A stretch of DNA of 64,000 nt, taken from positions 62,001-126,000 of the forward strand of contig NZ_NFJU01000003.1 in assembly GCF_002160025.1 (NCBI RefSeq), given 5' to 3'. Of this stretch, positions 33,432-42,487 are shown piece by piece. The position numbers and the translations under genes were made by a program. Source of the stretch: Anaeromassilibacillus sp. An200 (lineage in GTDB: Bacteria > Bacillota > Clostridia > Oscillospirales > Acutalibacteraceae). The notes under the pieces are model-generated. The model ran no database searches and had not been told where the DNA came from. It worked only from the letters and a program-made list of their open reading frames with translations. Every line of letters begins with the position of its first letter. Position 1 is the first letter of the stretch.

Positions 33432-33460
33432 TTGACAGGCATCTGGAAAAAAAGTATACT
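33432..33460 (+). promoter_or_regulatory. Promoter of the repair-gene operon
   Basis: -35 TTGACA (33432-33437) and -10 TATACT (33455-33460) have a 17 bp spacer, upstream of the 129-residue protein gene. Confidence 0.75.
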
Positions 33461-33517
33461 GATTTCCAAATGAAAGGATAAGCCAAATTTGTTTGTCTGA
33501 AAGGAGCCTGATCGATT

Positions 33518-33907
33518 ATGGCACAGGAAATCACACAGGAGCGGCAGAGCGAAATTGCTCATGCTAACCAGCTTCAGGTGGAGGTGATGAAGGGCCTGCA
33601 ATGCGGGGAGCCGGTGGAGCGTCTTCTGCTCAAGGCTCTGGAAAGCATGGCGCTCAAGGAGAACGACACTGTATCTTATCCGGAGGCAAAGAAAACCCTG
33701 ATTGCTGTTTACGGCGATGCCCTCGGCCAGCCGGTTCCGCTTCAAATTGAATTGGAAGAGTTTGAGGAACGGCTGGAGCGCCTTCGCAAGGCATACGAGG
33801 AAGGAAAGGAGACGGAGCCGAAGGATACCCAGGAGCGTGTGAAAAACGCCATCATGGCACATGAGAACCGCATCGCTCTGCTGAAGAAAAGGATTGGTCA
33901 GGAATGA
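33518..33907 (+). CDS. Hypothetical helical protein upstream of ogt
   Basis: 129 residues, with GAAAGGAG before the ATG. It is acidic and mostly helical, with a likely coiled coil (EFEERLERLRKAYEEGKE) and no membrane span. I do not recognise a family. Its stop overlaps the ogt start (ATGA), so it is translationally coupled to the DNA-repair gene, and it may be functionally linked. Confidence 0.75.
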   Translation: MAQEITQERQSEIAHANQLQVEVMKGLQCGEPVERLLLKALESMALKENDTVSYPEAKKTLIAVYGDALGQPVPLQIELEEFEERLERLRKAYEEGKETEPKDTQERVKNAIMAHENRIALLKKRIGQE

Positions 33908-34383
33908 GGGGGAGGGAAGCGTTGGAAAGCGTGCGGTGCTTTTCCACTCCATTTGGGGAAGCGTGGCTGGGAGAGAGAAAAGGCGCACTGTCTGTTCTGC
34001 GCTTGGGAGAGCCTCCGGCCGATTTGCCGCAAAAGGAAACGGAGCTGTCGGAGGGGACGGTGCGCTGGCTTCATGCCTATTTCGACGGTACACAGACTCC
34101 TTTTCCGTTTCCGCTCCTGCCGCAGGGAACACCGTTCCAGCAGAAGATTTGGCGCGGCCTTTTGGAAATTCCCTATGGGGAGACGCGTTCCTATGCCTGG
34201 CTGGCGCAGCGCGCAGGGAGCCCTAAAGCATTCCGCGCTGCCGGGGATGCGTGCCGGCGCAATCCTGTTTGGATTGTGATCCCATGCCATCGCGCCATTG
34301 CGTCCAGCGGGGCGCTGACCGGTTATGCGGGCGGGCTTGCGATGAAACAGGCGCTGCTTGCTTTGGAAAGGGGGAACGGCTGA
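33904..34383 (+). CDS. ogt: Methylated-DNA--protein-cysteine methyltransferase
   Basis: 159 residues. The active-site motif PCHR ([11 protein letters not shown]) lies near residue 123 and the ASG/YAGG helix follows. The N-terminal half is short but typical of Ogt. It removes O6-methyl (and larger alkyl) groups from guanine, transferring them to its cysteine in a suicide reaction. It overlaps the previous gene by 4 bp and the next by 1 bp. Confidence 0.93.
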   Translation: MRGREALESVRCFSTPFGEAWLGERKGALSVLRLGEPPADLPQKETELSEGTVRWLHAYFDGTQTPFPFPLLPQGTPFQQKIWRGLLEIPYGETRSYAWLAQRAGSPKAFRAAGDACRRNPVWIVIPCHRAIASSGALTGYAGGLAMKQALLALERGNG

Positions 34384-35210
34384 TGCTGTATCTCGGATGC
34401 CATCTTTCCTCATCGAAAGGATTTTTGCAGATGGGGAAAACAGCCCTGTCCATCGGGGCGAACACGTTTCAGTTTTTTACGCGCAATCCCCGGGGGAGCC
34501 GGGCAAAGCAAATGGATCCCGCGGATACCCTGGCTCTAAGGGAACTGATGCGGGACAACGGCTTTTCGGCTATTGTGGCGCACGCTCCCTATACGCTCAA
34601 TGCCTGTTCCTCCACGCCGGAAACCAGAGAGTTTGCGGAGCAGACCATGGCGGACGATCTCCGGCGTCTGGAAGAGTTGCCCGGTACGCTTTACAATTTC
34701 CATCCCGGAAGCCATACGGGGCAGGGAATGGAGGAAGGCATTCGCCTGATCGCGGACCAGCTCAACCGGATTCTGACACCGGAGCAGCATACAACAGTAC
34801 TTCTGGAAACCATGGCGGGCAAGGGGACCGAGGTAGGAGGACGTTTTGAGCAGCTGCGGGCAATTTTGGATCGCGTGGAGCTGCGCGATCATCTTGGCGT
34901 ATGCCTGGATACTTGCCATGTCCACGACGCGGGCTATGACATTGTGAACGATCTTGACGGCGTTCTGCGGGAGTTTGATCGGGTCATCGGGCTGTCCCGT
35001 CTGCGTGCCGTTCATCTCAACGACAGCAAAAACCCGCTGGGAAGCCATAAGGATCGGCATGAAAAAATCGGGGAAGGCTTTCTGGGTTTGGATACGTTTG
35101 CCCAGATTGTCCGGCACCCGCAGCTTCAGGGCCTGCCGTTCTGTCTGGAAACACCAAATGAGCTGCCTGGTTATGCGGCGGAGATCGCTCTCCTGCGCGG
35201 ACTGGAATGA
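34383..35210 (+). CDS. nfo: Endonuclease IV (AP endonuclease)
   Basis: 275 residues from the ATG at 34383, which overlaps the ogt stop by 1 bp. Zinc ligands of the Nfo TIM barrel appear in order: HAPYTLN (~75), NFHPGSH (~110), [12 protein letters not shown] (~178), [22 protein letters not shown] (~210-231) and LETPN near the end. It cleaves DNA at abasic sites in base-excision repair. An in-frame upstream ATG is within ogt and is rejected. Confidence 0.95.
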   Translation: MLYLGCHLSSSKGFLQMGKTALSIGANTFQFFTRNPRGSRAKQMDPADTLALRELMRDNGFSAIVAHAPYTLNACSSTPETREFAEQTMADDLRRLEELPGTLYNFHPGSHTGQGMEEGIRLIADQLNRILTPEQHTTVLLETMAGKGTEVGGRFEQLRAILDRVELRDHLGVCLDTCHVHDAGYDIVNDLDGVLREFDRVIGLSRLRAVHLNDSKNPLGSHKDRHEKIGEGFLGLDTFAQIVRHPQLQGLPFCLETPNELPGYAAEIALLRGLE

Positions 35211-35216
35211 TTTCCC

Positions 35217-35245
35217 TTGAACGGGCCCGCTTTTTTTGCTATACT
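35217..35245 (+). promoter_or_regulatory. Promoter before thyX
   Basis: TTGAAC (35217-35222) and TATACT (35240-35245) with a 17 bp spacer. It begins within 7 bp of the nfo stop, giving thyX its own transcription start. Confidence 0.6.
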
Positions 35246-35326
35246 ATATCCGTATATTGCTTTTTCCCGTGGAAACCGACAGAGGGGAAAAGCGGTGAAT
35301 CCTGAGAGGAAAGGCTCTGATATTTT

Positions 35327-36091
35327 ATGGCAACCGTAACGCTTCTGGCCTGTACGCCGGAGCCGGAAAAGCTGGTGGCTGCGGCGGCGAAGCTGTGCTA
35401 TTCACCGTCCTCCATTGAGACGATCCGCGAGGGGCTTACAGAGGAAAAAACTTCTTCCTTTGTACAGATGCTGGCGGAGATCGGCCACGAAAGCCCTATT
35501 GAGCACGCAAGCTTTACCTTCGGTATCGAGGGGGTGTCGCGCTCGCTTCTGGCGCAGATCACACGCCACCGTATTGCGTCGTACAGCGTGCAGAGCCAGC
35601 GCTATGTGGCAGAGGATTCCTTTGCGTATGTCATTCCGCCGGAGATTGAGGCCATCCCGGAGGCGAAGGAGGAGTTCCTGGCTGCCATGCGCGAGGATCA
35701 GCAGCACTATGAGCGTCTGACGGCTCTTTTAATGGAAAAGCACCGAGAGCAGCTTCTGCGCGAGGGAAAGACAGAGAAGGAGGCGGAGCGTGCCGCGGAA
35801 AAGCGCGCGATCGAGGATGCGCGCTTTGTTTTGCCCAATGCCTGCGAAACCAAGATGGTGTGTACCTTCAACGCCCGTTCTCTGCTCAATTTCTTTTCTC
35901 ACCGCTGCTGCAACCGCGCCCAGTGGGAGATCCGGGATGTGGCCTGCCAGATGCTGGAATTGGTCCGTGAAGCGGCTCCCCATATTTTTGAAAAGGCGGG
36001 ACCGCCCTGCCTGCGCGGCGCCTGTCCGGAAGGAAAAATGACCTGCGGAAAAGCCGCCGAGGTGCGCCGGAAATTCGGAGGCAAGGCATGA
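35327..36091 (+). CDS. thyX: Flavin-dependent thymidylate synthase
   Basis: 254 residues with the ThyX signature RHRIASYSVQSQRY (about residues 77-90). The family's methylation and FAD-binding segments are also visible, including HRCCNRAQWEIRD. It makes dTMP from dUMP using methylene-THF and FADH2. This enzyme is common in anaerobes that lack ThyA. It overlaps the next gene by 4 bp (ATGA), coupling dTMP synthesis to a thymidylate-kinase-like enzyme. Confidence 0.95.
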   Translation: MATVTLLACTPEPEKLVAAAAKLCYSPSSIETIREGLTEEKTSSFVQMLAEIGHESPIEHASFTFGIEGVSRSLLAQITRHRIASYSVQSQRYVAEDSFAYVIPPEIEAIPEAKEEFLAAMREDQQHYERLTALLMEKHREQLLREGKTEKEAERAAEKRAIEDARFVLPNACETKMVCTFNARSLLNFFSHRCCNRAQWEIRDVACQMLELVREAAPHIFEKAGPPCLRGACPEGKMTCGKAAEVRRKFGGKA

Positions 36092-36780
36092 GAGGACTTT
36101 TGATTACAGTTGAGGGCCTTGACGGCAGCGGAAAGGGAACGCAGTCGCGGCTGCTTCTGGATTCCCTTCAAAAAAGGGGAATCCCGGTGCGGCTGGTGTC
36201 GTTTCCCGACTATGAACATCCCTCTTCCACGCTGGTCAGACAGTATTTATCCGGCGAGTTCGGCAGCAGGCCCGGCGATGTCAACGCCTACGCCGCTTCC
36301 TCCTTTTTCGCGGTGGACCGCTTTGCCAGCTACCGCAAGTATTGGCGGGAAGCTCTTCTTGTAGGCGAATGTGTTATCGCAGATCGGTACACCACCTCCA
36401 ATATGGTGTATCAGCTCACAAAGCTCCCCCGGGAGGAATGGCAGACGTTTCTGGACTGGGTCTGTGATTTTGAGTATGGAAAGCTGGAGCTTCCTCAGCC
36501 GGACTGCACACTTTATCTGGACATGCCGGTGGAGATCTCCCAGCGCTTGCTGAGCAGCCGGTATGCGGGAGATGAGAAGAAAAAGGATATTCATGAAAGC
36601 AGTCTGGCGTACCTGAAAGCTTGCCGTGCTTCCGCTCTTTACACGGCGGAACGCTTTGGCTGGCGCATGATTTCCTGTGCCGCAGGGCAGAATCCTAAGA
36701 CAGTGGAGGAAATCCACACAGAAGTGCTTTCTTATATAGAGGAAGCGATTTGCCAAAGGACAAAAAACAAAGGAACGTGA
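36088..36780 (+). CDS. tmk: Thymidylate kinase-like protein
   Basis: 230 residues. The P-loop EGLDGSGKGTQ (residues 9-19), the nucleotide-binding FAVDRFASYR and DRYTTSNMVYQ are thymidylate-kinase features. It phosphorylates dTMP to dTDP. It starts inside the thyX stop region, and the pair forms a consecutive metabolic step. Confidence 0.88.
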   Translation: MRGLLITVEGLDGSGKGTQSRLLLDSLQKRGIPVRLVSFPDYEHPSSTLVRQYLSGEFGSRPGDVNAYAASSFFAVDRFASYRKYWREALLVGECVIADRYTTSNMVYQLTKLPREEWQTFLDWVCDFEYGKLELPQPDCTLYLDMPVEISQRLLSSRYAGDEKKKDIHESSLAYLKACRASALYTAERFGWRMISCAAGQNPKTVEEIHTEVLSYIEEAICQRTKNKGT

Positions 36781-36816
36781 CACAAAGGAGGAAGACGGCC
36801 TGAGGCCGTAAACTGT

Positions 36817-37713
36817 ATGCTGAATTTCTATTATCCGGAACTCAAGGACCGTGACTGGGTACAGCCGATACTTTCCGCTTCCGGCGGTCTTGGCAGTGAG
36901 CATGCGTTCGGTACGATGTATGTCTGGCGCTGGACGTATTGCCGCCAGATTTGCCGCTATAAGGATTTTCTGCTCTCCGGATTCGGGAAGGATCTGCGGG
37001 CTTACGTTGTTCCCGAGGGAACGGGTGACCTGCGCGAAGCGGTGGAAGTGTTGATCGAGGACGCGAAAGAAAGAGGAATCCCGTTCCGTCTGTGGGGTGT
37101 GACCAAGGAAAGGCTGGAGGAATACGAAAGCCTGTTTCCGGGGAAATTCGATTACCTGCCCCTGCGGGATGACGCCGACTACCTGTACCGCTCCGAGGAT
37201 TTGATCCAGTTGGCGGGACGTAAGCTGCACGGCAAACGGAATCATCTGGCACAGTTCAACCGCTCCTACCAGTGGACGTATGAGGAGGTTTCCCGCGAGA
37301 ATTTCAAGGACTGCATGGCGGTGGCGCATGAGTGGTGTCTCAAGCATGGAAGCTGCGGAGAAGATGGCCACAGCGAGGAGAATTGCGCCGTGGCAGCGGC
37401 GCTTCATGGCTTTGAACCGCTTGGCATGAAGGGCGGCCTGATCCGCATCGAGGGAAAACCTGTGGCCTTTACCGTTGGTGAGGAGATCAATCCCCGGTGT
37501 TTTGTGATTCATTTTGAAAAGGCGGTTGACGGCTACAATGGCCTTTATGCAGCCATCAACCACGAATTTGCGGCCAACGCCCTTTCCGGATACGAATATA
37601 TCAACCGGGAGGAGGATATGGGCATAGAGGGTCTTCGCAAAGCAAAGCTCTCCTATCAGCCCGCTATCCTGCTGGAGAAGTATATGGCGGTTCCGAAGGG
37701 AGAAACGCTGTGA
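36817..37713 (+). CDS. DUF2156 family acyltransferase-like protein
   Basis: 298 residues, preceded by AAAGGAGG at some distance. KLHGKRNHLAQFNR near residue 135 and the C-terminal YEYINREEDMGIEGLRKAKLSYQPA are characteristic of DUF2156 (C-terminal domain of MprF-like GNAT-fold proteins). There is no membrane part, so it is a soluble, unassigned transferase. The next gene is another acetyltransferase, overlapping by 4 bp. Confidence 0.8.
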   Translation: MLNFYYPELKDRDWVQPILSASGGLGSEHAFGTMYVWRWTYCRQICRYKDFLLSGFGKDLRAYVVPEGTGDLREAVEVLIEDAKERGIPFRLWGVTKERLEEYESLFPGKFDYLPLRDDADYLYRSEDLIQLAGRKLHGKRNHLAQFNRSYQWTYEEVSRENFKDCMAVAHEWCLKHGSCGEDGHSEENCAVAAALHGFEPLGMKGGLIRIEGKPVAFTVGEEINPRCFVIHFEKAVDGYNGLYAAINHEFAANALSGYEYINREEDMGIEGLRKAKLSYQPAILLEKYMAVPKGETL

Positions 37714-38597
37714 TAGGCCCCGCCCGGCCCGGGATGGAGCGGCAGCTTCGGGAATTGTGGCAGGCGTGCTTTCATGAACCCGCCCGCCCGGTCAATTTCT
37801 ATCTGCGCACACTGTACCGTCCTGAGAACTGCCTGGTTTACAGCTATGGAGATCGACTGGCTTCGATGGTGCATCTGCTGCCGTGCCGCGTACAGCTTGC
37901 CGGCGGAGAAACAGCGGAAGCGCATTATATCTACGCCGCCGCGACCTTCCCCGAGTTTCGGGGGCGTGGATTTGTCTCTTCGCTGCTGGCCTGCGCTGCG
38001 ATGCGCGGTATGGAGCGGGGACAGTCCTATTCAGCGGTTTTGCCTGCGCATGATGGCCTGATCCCGCTGTATGAGAAGGCGGGCTACCGCCCGTATTATC
38101 GGGTGAAGCGGCAGACGGTGACGGCAGATCAATTGCGTGCCGCCTGCACGAATCCTCCGGCGGGACACCGTCTTGCGTCCTGGCGGGAGCTGTGCCGCTG
38201 CCGGGATCGATGGCTTCAAAAACGGCCGGGTTCTCTTCTGTGGGGAACAAACGGATTTTTTTATGCGGCACAGAGCGCCCGCCTGTATGGGGGGAAGCTT
38301 TTGATTGCAGGAGAGGGGGAAACGCTTTCCTATGCGCTCTGCACGGGGGACGGAGTCCGCTGTGAGGTAACGGAATGGGCGGCGTCTTTGCAGACACAGG
38401 CGGAGCTGTTCGGGCTTCTTCTGCGCGACGCTCCCGCTGAAACGTATGCGTTCCGCCTGCCGGCCGGAGGGATGCCCCTTTTTTCGGATGTCCCATGTGA
38501 GGAACAGTCTTTCGGTATGCTCAAGCCTCTTTCCGGCTGTGAGCTTCCCGCGTTCCTCCCGGATTGTCCGCCCTATCTGGGATTGTCTCTGGATTAA
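37710..38597 (+). CDS. GNAT family N-acetyltransferase
   Basis: 295 residues, GTG start overlapping the DUF2156 stop. The GNAT core includes AEAHYIYAAATFPEFRGRGFVSSLL, whose RGRG forms the acetyl-CoA loop. The C-terminal ~130 residues resemble a sterol-carrier-like fold of Eis-type enzymes. Substrate unknown. It is translationally coupled to the preceding DUF2156 gene. Confidence 0.8.
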   Translation: MIGPARPGMERQLRELWQACFHEPARPVNFYLRTLYRPENCLVYSYGDRLASMVHLLPCRVQLAGGETAEAHYIYAAATFPEFRGRGFVSSLLACAAMRGMERGQSYSAVLPAHDGLIPLYEKAGYRPYYRVKRQTVTADQLRAACTNPPAGHRLASWRELCRCRDRWLQKRPGSLLWGTNGFFYAAQSARLYGGKLLIAGEGETLSYALCTGDGVRCEVTEWAASLQTQAELFGLLLRDAPAETYAFRLPAGGMPLFSDVPCEEQSFGMLKPLSGCELPAFLPDCPPYLGLSLD

Positions 38598-38626
38598 CTG
38601 GTTTTATCACAAAGGAGGTTTTTCGG

Positions 38627-39172
38627 ATGATTTATGTGTTTTTGGCAAACGGATTTGAAGAGGTCGAGGCTCTGACGCCTGTGGATGTCCTGCGCCGCCT
38701 GGGCTGTGAGGTCAAAACCGTCGGTGTTGGAGGCAGGGTGATTACCGGCTCCCATGGCGTTCCTGTAACGGCGGATTTGGAGGAAAAGGACGTCGTGACA
38801 GATGGGGCGGAAATGGTGATCCTTCCCGGCGGCATGCCCGGCACTCTCAATCTGGAAAAATCTCCTGTGGTGCGCGCGGCGGTGGAAGCCGCGGCGCAGG
38901 ACGGCGCCTGGGTGGCCGCGATTTGTGCGGCGCCTTCTGTGCTGGGTCATCTTGGCCTTCTGGAAGGGCACACTGCAACCTGCTATCCTGGCTTTGAACA
39001 GGAACTGAAAGGAGCCAGAACAACGGGAGAGCCGGTGGAAGTCAGCGGACGTTTTGTCACCGGACGCGGCGCGGGAGCCGCGATGGCCTTTGCCCTTCGT
39101 CTGGGAGAACTCCTGTGCGGCGAAGAAAAGGCCCGGAAGATTGGGGCGGCGATGTGCGTCCCGGGGCTGTGA
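38627..39172 (+). CDS. DJ-1/PfpI family protein
   Basis: 181 residues from the ATG at 38627, which follows AAAGGAGG; a longer reading from 38564 overlaps the upstream gene. The opening MIYVFLANGFEEVEALTP and nucleophile elbow AICAAPSVLG (Cys near residue 102) are those of DJ-1/YajL family proteins. Members act as glyoxalases or deglycases and in oxidative stress. The specific activity is not settled for this subfamily. Confidence 0.9.
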   Translation: MIYVFLANGFEEVEALTPVDVLRRLGCEVKTVGVGGRVITGSHGVPVTADLEEKDVVTDGAEMVILPGGMPGTLNLEKSPVVRAAVEAAAQDGAWVAAICAAPSVLGHLGLLEGHTATCYPGFEQELKGARTTGEPVEVSGRFVTGRGAGAAMAFALRLGELLCGEEKARKIGAAMCVPGL

Positions 39173-39199
39173 GCCTGCTTTCCGCTACACTGCGCAAGG

Positions 39200-39865
39200 A
39201 TGGGTGAGCCCATGCGTACCAGAAATATCAACATCAAGGAACTGAAAAATTCTCTGCGCCTGCACAGCCGCTCCTTTCGGGAAAACATGGAGGAAAACAG
39301 GAAAAGAAAGGCGGACGCGTCCATTTTCCGCCGCCTGACCTCCTTGCGCGAGTATGTGCAGGCCCGATGGATTTATACTTATGTGAGCAAGCCGATCGAG
39401 GTGGATACCATCGCCCTGATCCGCCGTGCTCTTGCAGACGAAAAGCATGTTGCAGTGCCGCGCTGTGTGCCTGGAACCCGGGAGATGGAGTTCTATGAAA
39501 TCCATTCGATGGAAGAGCTGGAGCCTGGAGCTTTTGGGGTGCTTGAACCGGTGCCGGGCCGCTCCCGGCTGGTGCAGGAGGATACGGGCGGTCTGTGTGT
39601 GGTGCCGGGTCTCAGCTTTGATTCCGAGGGATACCGGCTCGGCTATGGAAAGGGCTATTACGATCGATTCCTTTCGCGCTTTCGCGGCGTGACCGTAGGA
39701 GCCTGTTACAGCGGATGTGTTCGCCGTATGCTTCCGCACGGCTATTTTGATCGCCCGGTGGATATCCTTGTCACGGAGCGCTGTATCCGCAATATTTCCA
39801 AACCGGCAGTTCGTCCGCATCCGGGAAACGGAGGAAACAGAAAGCATGAACGAAAACAATCATAA
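39200..39865 (+). CDS. 5-formyltetrahydrofolate cyclo-ligase
   Basis: 221 residues. Conserved SLR near the start, VAVPRCVPG, and the diagnostic RLGYGKGYYDRFL near residue 150 identify the family. It converts 5-formyl-THF to methenyl-THF with ATP. The start at 39200 is tentative; an ATG 12 bp later (39212) is also possible. The next gene begins 20 bp before its stop. Confidence 0.9.
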   Translation: MGEPMRTRNINIKELKNSLRLHSRSFRENMEENRKRKADASIFRRLTSLREYVQARWIYTYVSKPIEVDTIALIRRALADEKHVAVPRCVPGTREMEFYEIHSMEELEPGAFGVLEPVPGRSRLVQEDTGGLCVVPGLSFDSEGYRLGYGKGYYDRFLSRFRGVTVGACYSGCVRRMLPHGYFDRPVDILVTERCIRNISKPAVRPHPGNGGNRKHERKQS

Positions 39866-41165
39866 CCTGCATCCCTCAGAGGAAGAGCTTAGCCGCCGCC
39901 TGCGGGAAAAAAGAGTCAGCGGCTTTTCGCTGAACATTTCAGACGAAGAGTATGACAATACGCAGGATTACGAGGAACCCTCCTCCATCAGCAGCTACAG
40001 CGATCCCTCTGTCGCACAGCAGCAGTCTGCACAGGCCGCACGCGGCGAGAGGCAGGCCAAAAAACGCGCGGAGCTGGCACATAACGCGAGAAACCGCCAG
40101 AAACGAAGAGGAAACCGTCTCTTTTTCCGGATGGTCTGGCTGCTTGTGGTGGTTCTGGTTTCTCTGGTGGCAGGGCAGTATGCGGTGGCCGGTATCAATG
40201 ACATGCTGGCCACCGGACGCGAAGCGATTGACGTTACTGTGGATCTGCCGGTCGATCCGACAACAGATCAGGTGGCTGATATCCTGGAGGAAAAGGGGAT
40301 TATCCGGGAGAAGTTCTTTTTCAAACTGTATGCTCGCTTCACCAATTCCAGCGAGTATTACAGCAATGGTACCTTCCAGCTGGATACCTCCATGGATTAT
40401 CAGGCTATCATCAATACCTTGCAGCGCTCCTCCAACCGTCTGGACACGGTTCGCGTGATGATCCCCGAGGGAACCAGCATTGTGGAGCTGGCTTCCTTGC
40501 TGGAACAGAACGGTGTTTGCTCCGCCAACGATTTTATGGAAGCCTGCAATACCACGGAGCTGGATGAAAGCTATGATGTGCTCGGCGCGATTGAGGACAG
40601 AGGTCAGCGGTATTATCATCTGGAGGGATATCTTTTCCCCGATACTTATGATTTTTACCAGAATGACAACATTTCTTCCGTGCTGATGAAGCTGGTCAAC
40701 AACGCGAATAAAAAGCTGATGGACGAAGAGCTTCAGGAGCAGATTGCAAACTCCGGCATGTCAATGGATGAAGTGCTTACGCTGGCTTCCATCATTCAGA
40801 TGGAGGCGGCCGATACCGACGATATGTATATGGTTTCCTCTGTCCTGCACAACCGTCTGGACAACGGCGCGCAGTATGACATTTACACGCTTGACTGCGA
40901 CTCCACCATGTACTATCCGTACCGCACAAAGGATCAGGTGCCGGAAGCCCAGCGGGAAACCTTTGTCAGCACATACAACACCTATAATCTTGGAGGCTTG
41001 CCTCCGGGGCCGATCTGCAATCCTGGTCTGGATGCGGTGAAAGCGGCATTGAATCCGGAGAGCACAAACTATTACTATTTCTGCCACGACGCGGAGGGAA
41101 ACGCTTATTATGCCAGAACATCCTCTGAGCATGAGCAGAATCTTGTGAAGGCAGGGCTGCGCTGA
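39846..41165 (+). CDS. mltG: Endolytic murein transglycosylase MltG
   Basis: 439 residues from the ATG at 39846 with CGGAGG upstream. An N-terminal cytosolic charged region is followed by one membrane span (RMVWLLVVVLVSLVAGQYAVAG, ~96-117). The YceG/MltG domain contains LEGYLFPDTYDF and the catalytic Glu in ASIIQMEA. It cleaves nascent glycan strands outside the membrane and helps set their length. It overlaps the next gene by 1 bp. Confidence 0.93.
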   Translation: MNENNHNLHPSEEELSRRLREKRVSGFSLNISDEEYDNTQDYEEPSSISSYSDPSVAQQQSAQAARGERQAKKRAELAHNARNRQKRRGNRLFFRMVWLLVVVLVSLVAGQYAVAGINDMLATGREAIDVTVDLPVDPTTDQVADILEEKGIIREKFFFKLYARFTNSSEYYSNGTFQLDTSMDYQAIINTLQRSSNRLDTVRVMIPEGTSIVELASLLEQNGVCSANDFMEACNTTELDESYDVLGAIEDRGQRYYHLEGYLFPDTYDFYQNDNISSVLMKLVNNANKKLMDEELQEQIANSGMSMDEVLTLASIIQMEAADTDDMYMVSSVLHNRLDNGAQYDIYTLDCDSTMYYPYRTKDQVPEAQRETFVSTYNTYNLGGLPPGPICNPGLDAVKAALNPESTNYYYFCHDAEGNAYYARTSSEHEQNLVKAGLR

Positions 41166-42394
41166 TGAGAAAACCGGAGGTTTTGGCTCCCGCGGGCGAT
41201 ATGGATCGTCTGCGGGCTGCCCTGCGCTTTGGCGCGGACGCCGTTTATTTGGCAGGTTCGGAATTTGGGATGCGCTCGGCGCCGGCCAACTTTACCCCCG
41301 AAGAGTTGAGGGAGGCCGTTTCGCTTGCCCATGCGCAGGGAGTGCGCGTCTATCTGACGTGCAACACCATTCCCCGCAGCGACGAGATGGAACGCCTTCC
41401 TGCCTTTCTTGCGCATGCGCAGGAAGTCGGGGTGGACGCGTTTATCCTCACGGATCTCGGTGTGATGGAGCTTGCCAGGGAGTATGCGCCAAAGGTGGAG
41501 CTGCACATTTCCACGCAGGCTGGGGTGGCCAATTACGCCGCCGCAAACGCTTTGCACCGGCTCGGCGCTTCCCGCGTCGTTCTTGCCCGAGAGCTTTCCC
41601 TTTCGGAGATTGCCGTTCTGCGGGAGCGCACACCGCCGGAGCTGGAGATCGAAGCCTTTGTGCACGGAGCCATGTGTATGAGCTTTTCCGGACGCTGCCT
41701 GCTCTCAAATTACCTGACCGGCCGCGATGCGAACCGTGGTGACTGCGCCCAGCCCTGCCGCTGGAAATATGCACTGGTGGAGGAAAAGCGGCCGGGCCAG
41801 TATATGGAGATCGAAACGGCGGGCGAGGGCTCGTATATCCTCAACTCGCGGGATATGTGCATGATAGAGCACATCCCCGAGCTGATACAGGCCGGAGTGA
41901 CCAGCCTGAAAATCGAGGGAAGGGCGAAGTCCGCTTACTATGTTTCGGTGATCACCAATGCCTACCGGCAGGCGGTCGACTGGTGTTTGGAACATCCGGC
42001 AGAGCCGGTCCCCGCATGGATGGTCCGGGAGACGGAGGCGATCAGCCACCGGCCGTACAGCACCGGCTTTTATTTCGGTTCGGAGCCGGGGCAGGAGACG
42101 GTGCACGGCGGTTATGTGCGTGACTGTGAGGTGATTGCCGTCTGTGACGGGCGGCAGGGGAGCGATCTGCTCCTGACGCAGAAAAACCGTTTCTTTCGCG
42201 GCGATGTAGCTGATGTGCTGGAACCGGGACGCCGCCCTTACGAGGTTCCCCTTGACGCGATTTTCAATGAGGATGGGGAACCGCTCGAATCCGCGCCGCA
42301 TCCGGCCATGCGTGTGCGTCTGCGCTCGGATGCGCCGGTTTCTCCCGGTGCGATTCTGCGAAAGTGGTCGGCGTTGGAAGGGAAAACAGAATAA
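41165..42394 (+). CDS. Peptidase U32 family protein
   Basis: 409 residues. PEVLAPAGDMDRLRAALRFGADAVYLAG at the N-terminus and the signature EAFVHGAMCMSFSGRC followed by NRGDCAQPCRWKY are typical of U32 proteins (RlhA/TrhP/YhbU type). Bacterial U32 members with these Cys modify RNA by hydroxylation and may also act as collagenase-like peptidases. Its start overlaps the mltG stop. Confidence 0.88.
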   Translation: MRKPEVLAPAGDMDRLRAALRFGADAVYLAGSEFGMRSAPANFTPEELREAVSLAHAQGVRVYLTCNTIPRSDEMERLPAFLAHAQEVGVDAFILTDLGVMELAREYAPKVELHISTQAGVANYAAANALHRLGASRVVLARELSLSEIAVLRERTPPELEIEAFVHGAMCMSFSGRCLLSNYLTGRDANRGDCAQPCRWKYALVEEKRPGQYMEIETAGEGSYILNSRDMCMIEHIPELIQAGVTSLKIEGRAKSAYYVSVITNAYRQAVDWCLEHPAEPVPAWMVRETEAISHRPYSTGFYFGSEPGQETVHGGYVRDCEVIAVCDGRQGSDLLLTQKNRFFRGDVADVLEPGRRPYEVPLDAIFNEDGEPLESAPHPAMRVRLRSDAPVSPGAILRKWSALEGKTE

Positions 42395-42436
42395 AAAGCG
42401 TCCGCGAGGGGGAAACTCCTACTATCCGGGCGAGTG

Positions 42437-42463
42437 AAAAGGGGGCGCGCCGCGTCCCCTTTT
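42437..42463 (+). terminator. Hairpin between U32 and penicillin-binding protein genes
   Basis: Arms AAAAGGGG and CCCCTTTT with an 11-nt GC-rich loop, followed by CTGCG. Probably a terminator or attenuator. Confidence 0.55.
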
Positions 42464-42487
42464 CTGCGCCTGAAAGGGGGATGAACC